From Chloroflexota bacterium (GTDB lineage Bacteria; Chloroflexota; Limnocylindria; Limnocylindrales; Limnocylindraceae), in NCBI GenBank assembly GCA_003670745.1, contig QWQR01000007.1, positions 1 to 34,252 on the forward strand: DNA of 34,252 nucleotides, read 5' to 3'. Positions 6,607 to 15,116 of this stretch are shown here, piece by piece. The position numbers and the translations under genes are program-made. Below the pieces are notes generated by a model. The model saw only the letters and a program-made list of their open reading frames with translations. It searched no databases and had not been told where the DNA came from. The stretch's first letter is position 1. Each line of letters starts with the position of its first letter.

Positions 6607-9201
6607 TCAGTCGCGCGGGGTCGCCTTGTGGCGCTGCATTGCCTGTCGGCGCGAGAGGTTAACGCGGCCCTGACGGTCGACTTCGGTGACGATGACCATC
6701 ACCTCGTCGCCGACGGCGACCTCATCTTCGACGGTGTTGACGCGGTAGTCGGCAAGCTCTCCGATACGGATGAGCCCCTCCTTACCGGGGAGGATCTCGA
6801 CGAATGCGCCGAAGCCCATCAGTCGTGTGACCTTCCCCATGTAGAGCGCGCCGACCTCGACCTCCTTGGTGATCGCGTTGATCGCGTCGACGACCCCCTT
6901 GGTGCGCTCTGGGTCTGCCGAGGCGATCTGCACCGTCCCGTCATCCGAGACGTTGATGTTCACCTGGAAATCGTCCTGCATCTTGCGGATCACTGCGCCG
7001 CCCTTGCCGATGATGTCGCGGATCTTCTCCGGATTGATCTTCAGCGTGGTGATGCGCGGCGCGAAGTCCGAGAGCTCTGGGCGGGCGGTCGAGATGACAG
7101 CCTCCATCTTGTCGAGGATCGCAAGGCGCGCGGTGAGCGCATCCTTCAGCCCCGTCGCGATGATCTTCCCGTTGATCCCAAGGACCTTGATGTCCATCTG
7201 CAGCGCGGTGATCCCATCGCGGGTCCCCGTCACCTTGAAGTCCATGTCGCCGAAGGCATCCTCTTTTCCGAGGATGTCGGTCAGCACGATGAACTCGCCA
7301 TCGGGCTCAGACATGAGGCCCATGGCGGCTCCTGCAACAGGCGCCTTGATCGGCACACCTGCGTCGAGGAGTGCGAGGCTCGAGCCGCAGGTAGAGGCCA
7401 TCGACGTCGATCCATTCGACGTGACGCACTCCGACACGACGCGAATCGCGTACGGGAACTCTTCCGTCGATGGGAGAACCGGAAGGAGCGCTCGCTCAGC
7501 GAGTGCGCCGTGTCCGATCTCGCGTCGACCGGGGCCGCGCATCGGCTTGTTCTCGCCGGTGCTGTATGGAGGCATGTTGTAGTGATGCAGATAGCGCTTC
7601 GTCGTCTCTGGCGAGACGGTGTCGAGTCGCTGCGCTGCGGTCACAGGCCCGAGCGTTGCAACGCTCAGTGCCTGCGTGTCGCCACGCGTGAAGAGCCCCG
7701 AGCCGTGCGCGCGTGGCAGCAGCCCCACCTCTACGGTGATCGGGCGGATCTCGTCGACCTTGCGGCCGTCCATACGGATCCCCTCCTTCAACGTGAGGTT
7801 GCGGGCGGTCTTCTTATGCGCCCAGCCGAAGAGGTTCTTGCCGACGCGCGCCTTGCGGCGTGCGGCCTCAAGGAGCGCCTTCGGTTCGCCCTTGCCGCTA
7901 CGAGCGGCGCGGATCGAGTCGGCGATCTCACTCTTCAGTGTCTCGAGACGGGCTGGCAACTCGGCGCCGAGGGCGATCAGCAGCTCAGCTGTGGCCTCCG
8001 CGTCGGGGAGCGCGCGATGGTTCGGTGTCGTCGCGACGCCGAAGGTACGGGCGAGGTCACCGAGCTTGTACGACTCAGCCTCGGGATACGCCTCCTTGAA
8101 GAGGACGAAGGTGTCGAGGTAGCTCCCCTGCTCCACCGCAAAGCTGCGGCCGGCGCCGAGCGCCTCGTCAAGGAAGCCAACGTCGAACCCGAGGTTGTGG
8201 CCAACGAGGATCGAGCCGTCGGCGAAGGCCTTCAGCTTCGTGGCGGCCTCCTTCGGGGCGACCCCTCCAGCGACCTCCTTCGTGGTCAAGCCGTGCATCT
8301 GGGCGCCGACGATCTCGTTCCCTGCATTCACGAGTGTGCTCCAGCGATCGGTGATCTTGCCACCCTTCACCTTCACTGCGGCAACCTCAACGAGGTCGGA
8401 GAGCTTCGGATCAAGGCCGGTCGTCTCTGTATCAACGATCACGAACGATGCGCCGCTCTTCGCCGCTTCGGCGAACGAGAGCACGCTGTCAATGTTCGGC
8501 TCAATGTACGGGACGCGCTTCGCCTTCCCGACCTTTTCTCGCAGCTCCTCCTGGAGCTTCACAAGATCCTTGATCGCGTTGTGGCCAAACTCAATCGCCT
8601 CGGCCATCTTCGCCTCGCTGATGAGGTTCGCGCCTGCCTCGACCATCATGATCGCGTCGCGCGTGCCGGAGACCACGAGGTCAAGATCGCTCCCCTTCAA
8701 CTCATCAAAGGTTGGATTGATCACGAAGGCCCCGTCGATCAGTCCGATGCGGACTGCGCCGATTGGTCCGAGGAATGGGACCTCAGAGATCGTGAGCGCC
8801 GCGGATGCGGCGATCGTGCCGAGGATGTCCGGATCGTTCTCCTGGTCGTGGCTGAGGACGGTGATGACGATCTGCACGTCGTCCTTGTACCCCTCAGGGA
8901 AGAGCGGCCGGATCGGACGGTCGGTGAGTCGCGCAGAAAGGATCGCGTTCTCGGAGGCGCGTCCTTCGCGCTTGATGTAGCCGCCTGGGATCTTGCCGGC
9001 CGCGTACATGCGCTCTTCGAACTCGATCGTCATTGGGAAGAAGTCGAGGCCTGGGCGCGGGTCGCTGCGATTCGCGGTGCCAAGCACCATGGTGTCGCCG
9101 TAGCGCACCGTGACGGAACCGCCGGCGAGGCGCGCCATGCGCCCTGTCTCGATCGTGAGTGTTCGGCCGCCGAACTCGGCGGATACGGTCGTGATGTTCA
9201 T
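6607..9201 (-). CDS. pnp: Polynucleotide phosphorylase with inserted DEDDh exonuclease domain
   Basis: An 864-residue protein, against roughly 700 for usual PNPase, which degrades RNA 3'-5' using phosphate. RNase PH domain 1 spans about 1-215. A helical linker (about 215-250 and 412-470) is interrupted at about 251-411 by a DnaQ/oligoribonuclease-like domain carrying D257 and E259 (VDTETTG), D340 (GHNLGFD), and H395 and D400 (NHRALPD), the full DEDDh set. RNase PH domain 2 (about 475-710) keeps the phosphorolysis motifs 'SNGSTSMAS' and 'GKEDAFGDMDF'; D648 and D654 match E. coli D486 and D492. A KH domain with GKGG (about 716-778) and an S1 domain (about 783-852) follow. The ATG has AGGAG upstream. 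The gene follows rpsO as in most bacteria. Both activities look intact from motifs, but activity is inferred. Confidence 0.97.
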   Translation of the reverse strand: MNITTVSAEFGGRTLTIETGRMARLAGGSVTVRYGDTMVLGTANRSDPRPGLDFFPMTIEFEERMYAAGKIPGGYIKREGRASENAILSARLTDRPIRPLFPEGYKDDVQIVITVLSHDQENDPDILGTIAASAALTISEVPFLGPIGAVRIGLIDGAFVINPTFDELKGSDLDLVVSGTRDAIMMVEAGANLISEAKMAEAIEFGHNAIKDLVKLQEELREKVGKAKRVPYIEPNIDSVLSFAEAAKSGASFVIVDTETTGLDPKLSDLVEVAAVKVKGGKITDRWSTLVNAGNEIVGAQMHGLTTKEVAGGVAPKEAATKLKAFADGSILVGHNLGFDVGFLDEALGAGRSFAVEQGSYLDTFVLFKEAYPEAESYKLGDLARTFGVATTPNHRALPDAEATAELLIALGAELPARLETLKSEIADSIRAARSGKGEPKALLEAARRKARVGKNLFGWAHKKTARNLTLKEGIRMDGRKVDEIRPITVEVGLLPRAHGSGLFTRGDTQALSVATLGPVTAAQRLDTVSPETTKRYLHHYNMPPYSTGENKPMRGPGRREIGHGALAERALLPVLPSTEEFPYAIRVVSECVTSNGSTSMASTCGSSLALLDAGVPIKAPVAGAAMGLMSEPDGEFIVLTDILGKEDAFGDMDFKVTGTRDGITALQMDIKVLGINGKIIATGLKDALTARLAILDKMEAVISTARPELSDFAPRITTLKINPEKIRDIIGKGGAVIRKMQDDFQVNINVSDDGTVQIASADPERTKGVVDAINAITKEVEVGALYMGKVTRLMGFGAFVEILPGKEGLIRIGELADYRVNTVEDEVAVGDEVMVIVTEVDRQGRVNLSRRQAMQRHKATPRD
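7966..8451 (-). other. DnaQ-like DEDDh exonuclease domain inside PNPase
   Basis: This marks the inserted domain within the pnp reading frame, about residues 251-412. ExoI is 'FVIVDTETTGLDP', ExoII is 'LVGHNLGFDVGFL' and ExoIII is 'NHRALPDAEATAELL'. The segment is in frame with no stop, and its codon use looks like that of its surroundings, so it is a genuine fusion rather than a mobile insertion. Closest family types by motif are the DNA polymerase III epsilon/DinG-type exonucleases; oligoribonuclease is a more distant relative. Confidence 0.93.
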
Positions 9202-9215
9202 CTCTGCTCCTGTCA

Positions 9216-9264
9216 GGCTCGCGCTCTACGGCGCGTCAGCCACGTGGGTACCAGCCGAAGCTGG
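9216..9264 (-). promoter_or_regulatory. Two hairpins in the rpsO-pnp intergenic leader
   Basis: Reading toward pnp, the first stem is CCAGC-TTCG-GCTGG (9264-9251), a five-pair stem with a UUCG loop, ten bases after the rpsO stop. The second is GGCT-GA-CGCGC-CGTAGA-GCGCG-AGCC (9241-9216), a nine-pair stem with a GA bulge, ending just before the pnp ribosome-binding site. In E. coli a hairpin at this place is cut by RNase III and lets PNPase repress its own synthesis; a similar role here is an inference. Confidence 0.5.
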
Positions 9265-9273
9265 AGGGGGTGG

Positions 9274-9543
9274 TTAGCGGCGAAGTCCGAGCTTCTCGGT
9301 GAGCGCGGCGTGGCGCGCTCCATCTTCACGCTTGAGGAATGTGAGCAGGCGGCGTCGCTGACCAACGAGCTTGAGGAGCCCGCGGCGCGAGTGATTGTCC
9401 TGCTTGAACGTCTGAAGGTGGCGGGTGAGGCCTTCGATCCGCTCCGAAAGGAGTGCGATCTGGACCTCGGCGGAGCCAGTGTCTCCGGCGTGTCGCCCGT
9501 TCTCAGCGACGATCCGCTGGGTGGTTGTGGTGTCGAGGGGCAA
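9274..9543 (-). CDS. rpsO: Ribosomal protein S15
   Basis: An 89-residue small-subunit protein that binds 16S rRNA early in 30S assembly. The S15 core is clear ('[53 protein letters not shown]'). I start it at TTG 9543 rather than at the track's 184-residue frame: AGGAGAG lies seven bases upstream, the length is exactly the family norm, and the upstream extension is low-complexity and overlaps ribF in another frame. It is followed by pnp after a 72-base structured gap. Confidence 0.95.
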   Translation of the reverse strand: MPLDTTTTQRIVAENGRHAGDTGSAEVQIALLSERIEGLTRHLQTFKQDNHSRRGLLKLVGQRRRLLTFLKREDGARHAALTEKLGLRR

Positions 9544-9564
9544 GGCGTATCTCTCCTGTCTTCT

Positions 9565-9584
9565 CGGGCCCCATTGGGCGCCCG
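9565..9584 (-). promoter_or_regulatory. rpsO leader hairpin
   Basis: Directly upstream of the rpsO ribosome-binding site the minus strand reads CGGGC-G-CCC-AAT-GGG-GCCCG, an eight-pair stem with one bulged G. It lies in the 82-base gap after ribF. S15 represses its own translation through leader structures in several bacteria, so this is a candidate autoregulatory site. No clear promoter was seen; TACCCT just after the ribF stop is only a weak -10 candidate. Confidence 0.4.
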
Positions 9585-9625
9585 TGCTTCTCACATACTT
9601 TCGTGGATGGTTCCTAGGGTAGCGA

Positions 9626-10507
9626 TCAGGCGCCGACCCGTCCAGCGAGGAGGGCGGCGCGGAGCTGCCCCCCATCCTCGAGCCGCTCGGCGTCACGGCC
9701 GACCCCTCTGGCTCGCCCCTCGAGGGCGGCGGAGGGGAGCTCGATGGTGGCGGTGCGGGGGTCGAGGCGCCCCGTGGCGAGGCGCCCCGTGAGCGGGAGG
9801 CGCCCCACGGCCCGTGCGGCGTGTCCAAGGCGGAGGCGATACTCCCCCGCCGGCGGGAGGGCGAACCCCTCTGGGCCCCCCTCGAGGTGCAGGGTAGACC
9901 CCCTCAGGAGCCCTGAGACGGCGTGGGGGCGCCCCAGCATCTGGGCCGCCGCGGCAAGTTCGCCCGACGCGATCGCACCCCTGATGCGGGTGCTGCTGAT
10001 GGCGGTGCCGCCCGCCCGCGCCTCGGCAACGGGGTGGACCTGTAGCCCACGGCTGCCGCCCCAGGCGCGAATGCGCGGGAGGGTCCCCTCACGACCCTTG
10101 CCGAAGGCAGATTCGGGCGAGAGGACGAGGCTGCGCGCCCCACCCCCAGCAACGAGGCGAGCAAGGAAATCCTCCCAGGGGGTCTCCCGCATCGCTGCGT
10201 CAAAGGGGAGCTCGAGAAGCCGGTCGACCCCCGCGTCGGCGAGGCGAAGGGCCAGCTCGACGTCATCGAGGAGGCGGGGCGGCAGGCTGCCGCGCAGCAG
10301 CAGGTCGGGGTGCGGATCGAAGCTGATGTGCAGTCGCTGCAGCCCCGAGGCGGCGGCGAGGCGGGCCGCCGCGCCCAGAAGGCGTTGGTGGCCGCGGTGG
10401 AGCCCGTCGAAGACCCCGATCGTTACCACCGTACCGGTTGTACGGAGGGGATCCAGCTCGCGGGACTCCAACGCCTCCCAGCCGATGATGCGCGGCGGGA
10501 GGCTCAC
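9626..10507 (-). CDS. ribF: RibF-like FAD synthetase with degenerate riboflavin-kinase half
   Basis: Bacterial RibF normally phosphorylates riboflavin to FMN (C-terminal half) and adenylylates FMN to FAD (N-terminal half). In this 293-residue protein the N-terminal nucleotidyltransferase is intact: '[18 protein letters not shown]' (about 27-44), 'SFDPHP', '[11 protein letters not shown]', and '[15 protein letters not shown]' (170-184). The C-terminal about 105 residues lack the GFPTAN motif and the later catalytic glutamate region; only a trace remains ('[12 protein letters not shown]'). The flavokinase activity is therefore probably lost or much altered. GTG start, overlapping truB by four bases (GTGA). 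Confidence 0.88.
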   Translation of the reverse strand: MSLPPRIIGWEALESRELDPLRTTGTVVTIGVFDGLHRGHQRLLGAAARLAAASGLQRLHISFDPHPDLLLRGSLPPRLLDDVELALRLADAGVDRLLELPFDAAMRETPWEDFLARLVAGGGARSLVLSPESAFGKGREGTLPRIRAWGGSRGLQVHPVAEARAGGTAISSTRIRGAIASGELAAAAQMLGRPHAVSGLLRGSTLHLEGGPEGFALPPAGEYRLRLGHAARAVGRLPLTGRLATGRLDPRTATIELPSAALEGRARGVGRDAERLEDGGQLRAALLAGRVGA

Positions 10508-11478
10508 GGCAGCGGCGCCTCGGATCGTGCGCCCTCGGATCGCGCGTCGATGAAGACGCGCTCTGGCTGGGCGCCTGTTGCGGTGGCGCGAGCAAGCGCG
10601 ACGAGCTCCCCATCGGCGACGAGGCGTACGAGCTCTCCGTCGAGGATTCCGCTCGGGCGTGGCGAGAGTTGTGCGCTGCTCATCGTCGCCCCGTCGGCAA
10701 GGAGTGGCAGCGCCGCAGTTGCAACCTCGAGCGCGGGGATACCGTCGAGGCCGGCGTCGAGCGGCAGGAGGAGATTCGCGAGGCGTCGCTCCCCCGCAGC
10801 GAGGGCAATCGACTCCATGGAGTGCGCCGCTCCAACGTTAAAGTCTCCTGAGCCGACGCGCCGGAGAGCAACGAGATGGGCCCCCGACCCCGCAGCTGCA
10901 CCGAGGTCGCGCGCCAACGCGCGGATGTATGTACCAGAGCTCACCTCAAGGTCGGCCTCCATCAGCGGCTCATCGGCGCGGGAGTCGTCCCAACTCGTTA
11001 GCTCAAAGCGCCGCACCTCTACGGCACGTGGTGCAAGCTCAACGATCTCTCCGGCGCGTGCGAGCTCGTAGGCGCGAACTCCGTCGAGGCGTTTCGCTGA
11101 GTGGCTCGGTGGGATCTGTTCAAGTGCGCCGCGAAATCGTGGCAGCAGCGACTCAACCGTCGCGCGCGTTGGCGGAGCTCCCGCTGTGCCGAGGCGTTCG
11201 CCATCAAGGTCATCGGTCGTCGTAGCGCCGCCAAACGAGAAGGTCGCGTGATAGTGCTTCGCGCCGCCGAGGTGCAGTCCGGCGAGGCGCGTTGCCTTGC
11301 CGAGAAGGAACACGAGCAGCCCCGTTGCAAATGGATCGAGCGTTCCGCCGTGACCGATGCGCGGCTGTCCAGCAAGGCGGCGAACTTTGGCAACCACATC
11401 GTGGCTCGTTGGTCCGCTCGGCTTATCAACGAGGAGCAGCCCGTCGATGCCGGGCGTGCTCGGGCGACGACGCGCCAC
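10504..11478 (-). CDS. truB: tRNA pseudouridine-55 synthase
   Basis: A 324-residue TruB that isomerises U55 in the T-loop of tRNAs. The catalytic aspartate is D48 in 'IGHGGTLDPFATGLL'. The 'PPSHSAKRLDGVRAYELARAGE' and 'SSGTYIRALARDLG' motifs are present. The C-terminal region from about 240 on is Ala-rich and probably corresponds to a divergent PUA-like end. GTG start, two bases after the nrnA stop; no clear ribosome-binding site, so translation is probably coupled to nrnA. Confidence 0.95.
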   Translation of the reverse strand: MARRRPSTPGIDGLLLVDKPSGPTSHDVVAKVRRLAGQPRIGHGGTLDPFATGLLVFLLGKATRLAGLHLGGAKHYHATFSFGGATTTDDLDGERLGTAGAPPTRATVESLLPRFRGALEQIPPSHSAKRLDGVRAYELARAGEIVELAPRAVEVRRFELTSWDDSRADEPLMEADLEVSSGTYIRALARDLGAAAGSGAHLVALRRVGSGDFNVGAAHSMESIALAAGERRLANLLLPLDAGLDGIPALEVATAALPLLADGATMSSAQLSPRPSGILDGELVRLVADGELVALARATATGAQPERVFIDARSEGARSEAPLP

Positions 11479-11480
11479 GG

Positions 11481-12542
11481 TTACGACGCGCTGGCGCCAG
11501 CGCGGAGCTCGGCGACGGCCTTCAACGCAGCACCGCTCGCCTCCGCGAGCGGCAAGGCGATGGTCGCGCCAGCAGCGCGTGCGTGACCGCCGCCGCCGAA
11601 GACAGCTGCAATCTTCGTCGCATCAGGTCCCAGTTCCTTTGTGCGAATGGAGAGGCGCGTGGCGGTCGGGCCGTCTTCCTTAAGGAAAAGAGCGACGTCT
11701 GCCTCAACCACCTGCGCGAGCGCATCAACGATCCCCTCGCTCTCTTCGGCGGTCGATCCCGTCGCTGATAGATCGGCGAGTGAGAGTGCCGCCCAAACGG
11801 TACGACCAGCATCGCTGCGCTCAACGCGCCCAAGCACGCGTGCATGGAGCTGCAACTGCGAGAGCGGTCGTGAGCGATAGAGGCGGCGCGAGATCTCGCT
11901 GATCGGCGCGCCTGCTGCCAGCAGCAGTGCAGCAACCTGCAACGTGCGTGGGGTCGTGTTGCCGTGCTGGAACGTTGCCGTGTCCATGATCAAGCCCGCA
12001 CCGAGTGCCGAAGCGATCGCCCCGTTATCGGCGGCAAGATCGGCGCCAAGTGCGATGCCAAGGAGGGTGACCATCTCGCACGTTGCGGCGGCGGTCGGGT
12101 CGATCCATGCCGTCGGCGCGTCGGAGTGATTCGAGACGTGGTGATCGAGGATCGCCCGCGGTATCGTTGCAGGCAGCGCAGCCATCAACGCCCCTGCGCT
12201 CCCCGCTCGTGCCGGATCGGCACAGTCGACGAGGATCGCCGCGTCTGGCTCCCAGGCGGGAGCGGTGCGCACCACGCGACCGATCGTTGGAATCACGTCG
12301 TAGACCGCTGCTGGGGCGTCGGCGCTGATCACTGCGACCTCGGCGCCGCGCTGTTCCAGGATCGCCTGAAGTGCAAGTGCAGCGCCAAGCGCATCACCGT
12401 CGGGGCGCTCATGCGGCGTGATCCACACGCGCCGCGCTCCACTGAGAAGGGCAACGAGCGCCGCTGGGACAACCGCAGCTGCTACCGGCGCAAGGGTGGC
12501 GGTTGCGCGCGCTAGTGCCTCTGCGTGGCGCTCACTCTGCAT
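11481..12542 (-). CDS. nrnA: Bifunctional oligoribonuclease/PAP phosphatase NrnA (DHH family)
   Basis: A 353-residue DHH/DHHA1 phosphoesterase. NrnA degrades 2-5-nucleotide RNAs left by exoribonucleases and can dephosphorylate 3'-phosphoadenosine 5'-phosphate. Metal ligands are visible: H44, D48 and D50 (HERPDGD), D106 (VDCADP), and D133-H134-H135 (ILDHHVSN). The C-terminal DHHA1 domain has 'GGGGHARAAGA'. The first 30 residues are a non-conserved Ala-rich extension. The ATG overlaps the rbfA stop by 11 bases. The rbfA - nrnA - truB - ribF order is widespread in Gram-positive relatives. Confidence 0.94.
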   Translation of the reverse strand: MQSERHAEALARATATLAPVAAAVVPAALVALLSGARRVWITPHERPDGDALGAALALQAILEQRGAEVAVISADAPAAVYDVIPTIGRVVRTAPAWEPDAAILVDCADPARAGSAGALMAALPATIPRAILDHHVSNHSDAPTAWIDPTAAATCEMVTLLGIALGADLAADNGAIASALGAGLIMDTATFQHGNTTPRTLQVAALLLAAGAPISEISRRLYRSRPLSQLQLHARVLGRVERSDAGRTVWAALSLADLSATGSTAEESEGIVDALAQVVEADVALFLKEDGPTATRLSIRTKELGPDATKIAAVFGGGGHARAAGATIALPLAEASGAALKAVAELRAGASAS

Positions 12543-12957
12543 CGGGCGCCACCTTCACGCGTCCACTTCGTGGCGTCGGCTCAGGGAGCGGCGCAAGCTC
12601 CGTTGGATGAGCGGTCTCGCCATCGGCGAGGCTCCCGAGCAGCTGCTGAATGCGAGCGCCACGCAAACCACTTTCGTCGATCGCAAAATGGAGGGCGGGG
12701 ACGCGCTTGATCCGCAGCCCCTTCGAGATCTTCGTACGCAGGAACGGAACCGCGCTGCGCAGCGCAGCGAGTGATGCGGCCTGCTGCTCCTCGGAGCCGA
12801 TGAGGCTCACGAAGACCTTCGCGTGACGCAAGTCTGGAGTCGTTTCGACGGAGATGATCGTGACGAACCCGAGGCGAGGGTCGCTCATCGAAGAGGAGAC
12901 GAGCGTGCCGATCTCCTCGCGGAGCAGCTCGTCGACGCGCGGCATTCGCTCGCTCAT
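12532..12957 (-). CDS. rbfA: Ribosome-binding factor A
   Basis: A 141-residue 30S maturation factor with a KH-like fold, needed for 16S 5'-end processing and cold adaptation in model bacteria. Recognisable segments are 'RVDELLREEIGTLVSSSMSDPRLGFVTIISVETTPDLRHAKVFVSLIG' and 'LRIKRVPALHFAIDES'. The last 30 residues are a Pro-rich tail. The ATG overlaps the infB stop (ATGA). Confidence 0.94.
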   Translation of the reverse strand: MSERMPRVDELLREEIGTLVSSSMSDPRLGFVTIISVETTPDLRHAKVFVSLIGSEEQQAASLAALRSAVPFLRTKISKGLRIKRVPALHFAIDESGLRGARIQQLLGSLADGETAHPTELAPLPEPTPRSGRVKVAPDAE

Positions 12958-14843
12958 TGGGCGAGGGTCCTCCGCGTCGACTGCTCACCGACAATCTCAA
13001 GGATGTCGCCCTCACGCAGCTCGATTCCTGGCCCAAGGCCGATGCCGCACTCCTGGCCCTCTTTCACCTCGCGAACATCGTCGCGGAAGCGGCGGAGCGA
13101 CTCGACCACATCGCCCCCGGCCGGCGACCCGCCACGGAGGATGCGCACCTTGGCGCCGCGCGTGACGCGCCCCTCGCGCACGATGCAACCGGCGATGATG
13201 ATCCCCTTGCCGACATCGAAGAGCTGCTTCACCTCGGCGCGACCCTCAACGATCTCGGACTTCTCTGGGTCGAGCATCCCTTCGATGGCAGCACGCATGT
13301 CGTCTGCGAGCTCGTAGATGATCTCGTAGAGGCGCACGTCAACCTTTTCGGCGTCGGCCATGCGGCGGGCACCTGGGGTCAGCGTGGTCGTGAAGCCGAG
13401 GATGATCGCGTCTGAGGCGGAGGCGAGGAGGATGTCGTTCTCGGTGACCTCGCCGGCAGAGGCGTGGAGGACGTTGATCCGCACCTCGTCGCCCTGCAGC
13501 TTCTCGAGTTGGTGGACGATCGCGTCGAGTGAGCCGGAGACATCGGACTTGAGGATGACGCGAACCTCTTTCCCCTGCCCCGACTGAATGCGCTGATAGA
13601 GCTCCTCCATCGTGGCGTGTCCACCCCCCTCACGCCCACTTGCGGCGTTGTCGCGGAAGCGTTCGGCGATCTCGCGCGCCTCGCGCTCGTCGCCGACCAC
13701 ACGCAGGATGTCGCCACTATCGGGGACCTCGGGGAGCCCTGAAACGACTGCGACGCTCGAGGGGCCGGAGAGCTTGATCCGTGCCCCGTCGGCGTTCTCC
13801 AGTGAGCGGACGCGCCCGGCGACCCCGCCGGCGACGACGCTGTCGCCAACCTTCAGGGTTCCGGTCTGAACGATCACGGTGGCGACGGGGCCGCGCCCCT
13901 TGTCGCGTCGCGCCTCGATCACGGTGCCCACAGCGGGGCGCTTCGGATCGGCGCGGTAGTCGCCCATGTCGGCGACGAGCAGGATCATGTCGAGAAGTTC
14001 ATCGAGCCCGGCGCCGGAGCGCGCGGAGACCGCCACGAGCGGCACATCGCCGCCGTACGCCTCGATCACCACGTTCGCCTCGGCGAGTTCGGTCTTCACG
14101 CGATCAGGATTTGCGTCAGGCTTGTCGATCTTGTTGAGGGCGATGATGATCGGAACCTTCGCAGCGCGCGCGTGGCTGATTGCCTCCTTTGTCTGCGGCA
14201 TCACGCCATCGTCTGCAGCGACCACCACAACGGCGATATCGGTAACCCGCGCGCCACGCGCGCGCATCGCGGTAAAGGCCTCGTGACCCGGCGTGTCGAG
14301 GAAGAGGATGCTGCGTTCGCCGCGCTTCACCTCGCTCGCGCCGAGGTGTTGCGTAATCCCACCACGCTCGCCCGCTGCAACAGTCGTCTTACGCAGCGCG
14401 TCGAGGAGGCTCGTCTTTCCGTGGTCAACGTGGCCCATCACCGTGACGATCGGCGCACGTGCTACGAGGGTGGCGTTCGGGTCTTCCTCAAAGAGCGTCT
14501 CCTTGGTCGCTGGAGGCGGCGCCGCTGGCGCCTCGCTCGGTTCGGCCTCAGCGGTCTCTGGCTCAGGCTCGGCAACGTTGAATCCGAGCTCGGTCGCGAT
14601 CAGCGATGCCGTCTCGCGATCGACGCCCTGGTTCATGGTGGCGAAGACACCGCTACGAATCAACGGATTGATGATGTCAGCCGGGTTCACGCGCAGTAGT
14701 TGCGCGAGCGCACCGACGGTGATCGAGCTCGGAAGCACCAGCACCTGCGATGGATCCTGTGGCGTGATTGGACGAGGGGCGCGGGGCTCCGGGGCGCCAC
14801 GCTCTGGACGGACGGGTCGATTGCTCTTCCGTTGCTTCGTCAT
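12954..14843 (-). CDS. infB: Translation initiation factor IF-2 (short form)
   Basis: A 629-residue GTPase that places initiator fMet-tRNA on the 30S subunit and promotes subunit joining. A short basic N-terminus is followed by one IF2_N domain (about 38-90) and an acidic Pro/Ala linker. G motifs are GHVDHGKT (137-144), [19 protein letters not shown] and SARSGAG. Domains II-IV follow and end with the tRNA-binding C2 domain. It lacks the long N-terminal extension of enterobacterial IF-2. The ATG overlaps the ylxR stop (ATGA). Confidence 0.97.
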   Translation of the reverse strand: MTKQRKSNRPVRPERGAPEPRAPRPITPQDPSQVLVLPSSITVGALAQLLRVNPADIINPLIRSGVFATMNQGVDRETASLIATELGFNVAEPEPETAEAEPSEAPAAPPPATKETLFEEDPNATLVARAPIVTVMGHVDHGKTSLLDALRKTTVAAGERGGITQHLGASEVKRGERSILFLDTPGHEAFTAMRARGARVTDIAVVVVAADDGVMPQTKEAISHARAAKVPIIIALNKIDKPDANPDRVKTELAEANVVIEAYGGDVPLVAVSARSGAGLDELLDMILLVADMGDYRADPKRPAVGTVIEARRDKGRGPVATVIVQTGTLKVGDSVVAGGVAGRVRSLENADGARIKLSGPSSVAVVSGLPEVPDSGDILRVVGDEREAREIAERFRDNAASGREGGGHATMEELYQRIQSGQGKEVRVILKSDVSGSLDAIVHQLEKLQGDEVRINVLHASAGEVTENDILLASASDAIILGFTTTLTPGARRMADAEKVDVRLYEIIYELADDMRAAIEGMLDPEKSEIVEGRAEVKQLFDVGKGIIIAGCIVREGRVTRGAKVRILRGGSPAGGDVVESLRRFRDDVREVKEGQECGIGLGPGIELREGDILEIVGEQSTRRTLAQ

Positions 14844-15115
14844 GCTCCCCTCCTCTCCGTCGCTTGTCGCTCACGCAGCGATTCGTTTAGCCGCTCAACG
14901 TCTTCTCGTTCAACCTTTCCTCGCAGCGCCCGCGCGAGCGTGGCGGTCGTCGTCGCAACGTCAATCGCCTCATCGCTGGCACAGATCCATGCCCCGCGTC
15001 CTCCGCTGGCACCGATCTCCAGGCCGCCGTTCGCAGCACGAGAGATTCGCACCATCTGGCTCGTGTCACCAAGGCGCCTGCACGCGACGCAGGTGCGCTC
15101 GCCGCGGTGCGTCGT
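14840..15115 (-). CDS. ylxR: YlxR (DUF448) RNA-binding protein, start codon unresolved
   Basis: This small frame lies between nusA and infB, the usual place of ylxR. It encodes '[23 protein letters not shown]', then '[10 protein letters not shown]' and 'LARALRGKV', which match the DUF448 fold. The in-frame stop upstream (TAG, inside the end of nusA) is followed by no ATG, GTG or TTG before the conserved RTCVACR. The first ATG (15055) comes after the CxxC and would remove it. I place the start provisionally at ACG 15115, two bases after the nusA stop and six bases after GGCGAGG, giving 91 residues. A non-standard start, a base error or a truncated protein are all possible. Its stop overlaps the infB ATG. 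Confidence 0.75.
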   Translation of the reverse strand, partial: TTHRGERTCVACRRLGDTSQMVRISRAANGGLEIGASGGRGAWICASDEAIDVATTTATLARALRGKVEREDVERLNESLRERQATERRGA

Positions 15116-15116
15116 G

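Noticed and set aside
7966-8451. DnaQ-like segment of pnp as a mobile element or intein
   Set aside because: No splicing motifs, terminal repeats or stops; it stays in frame and carries its own conserved catalytic set, so a domain fusion fits better.
6628-9792. 1054-residue plus-strand ORF opposite pnp and rpsO
   Set aside because: It is the antisense of highly conserved genes, has no recognisable domain, and long antisense frames are expected at this GC content and codon bias.
9544-9828. N-terminal extension of the rpsO ORF
   Set aside because: Pro/Ser/Arg-rich shadow of ribF; TTG 9543 has a ribosome-binding site and gives the usual S15 length.
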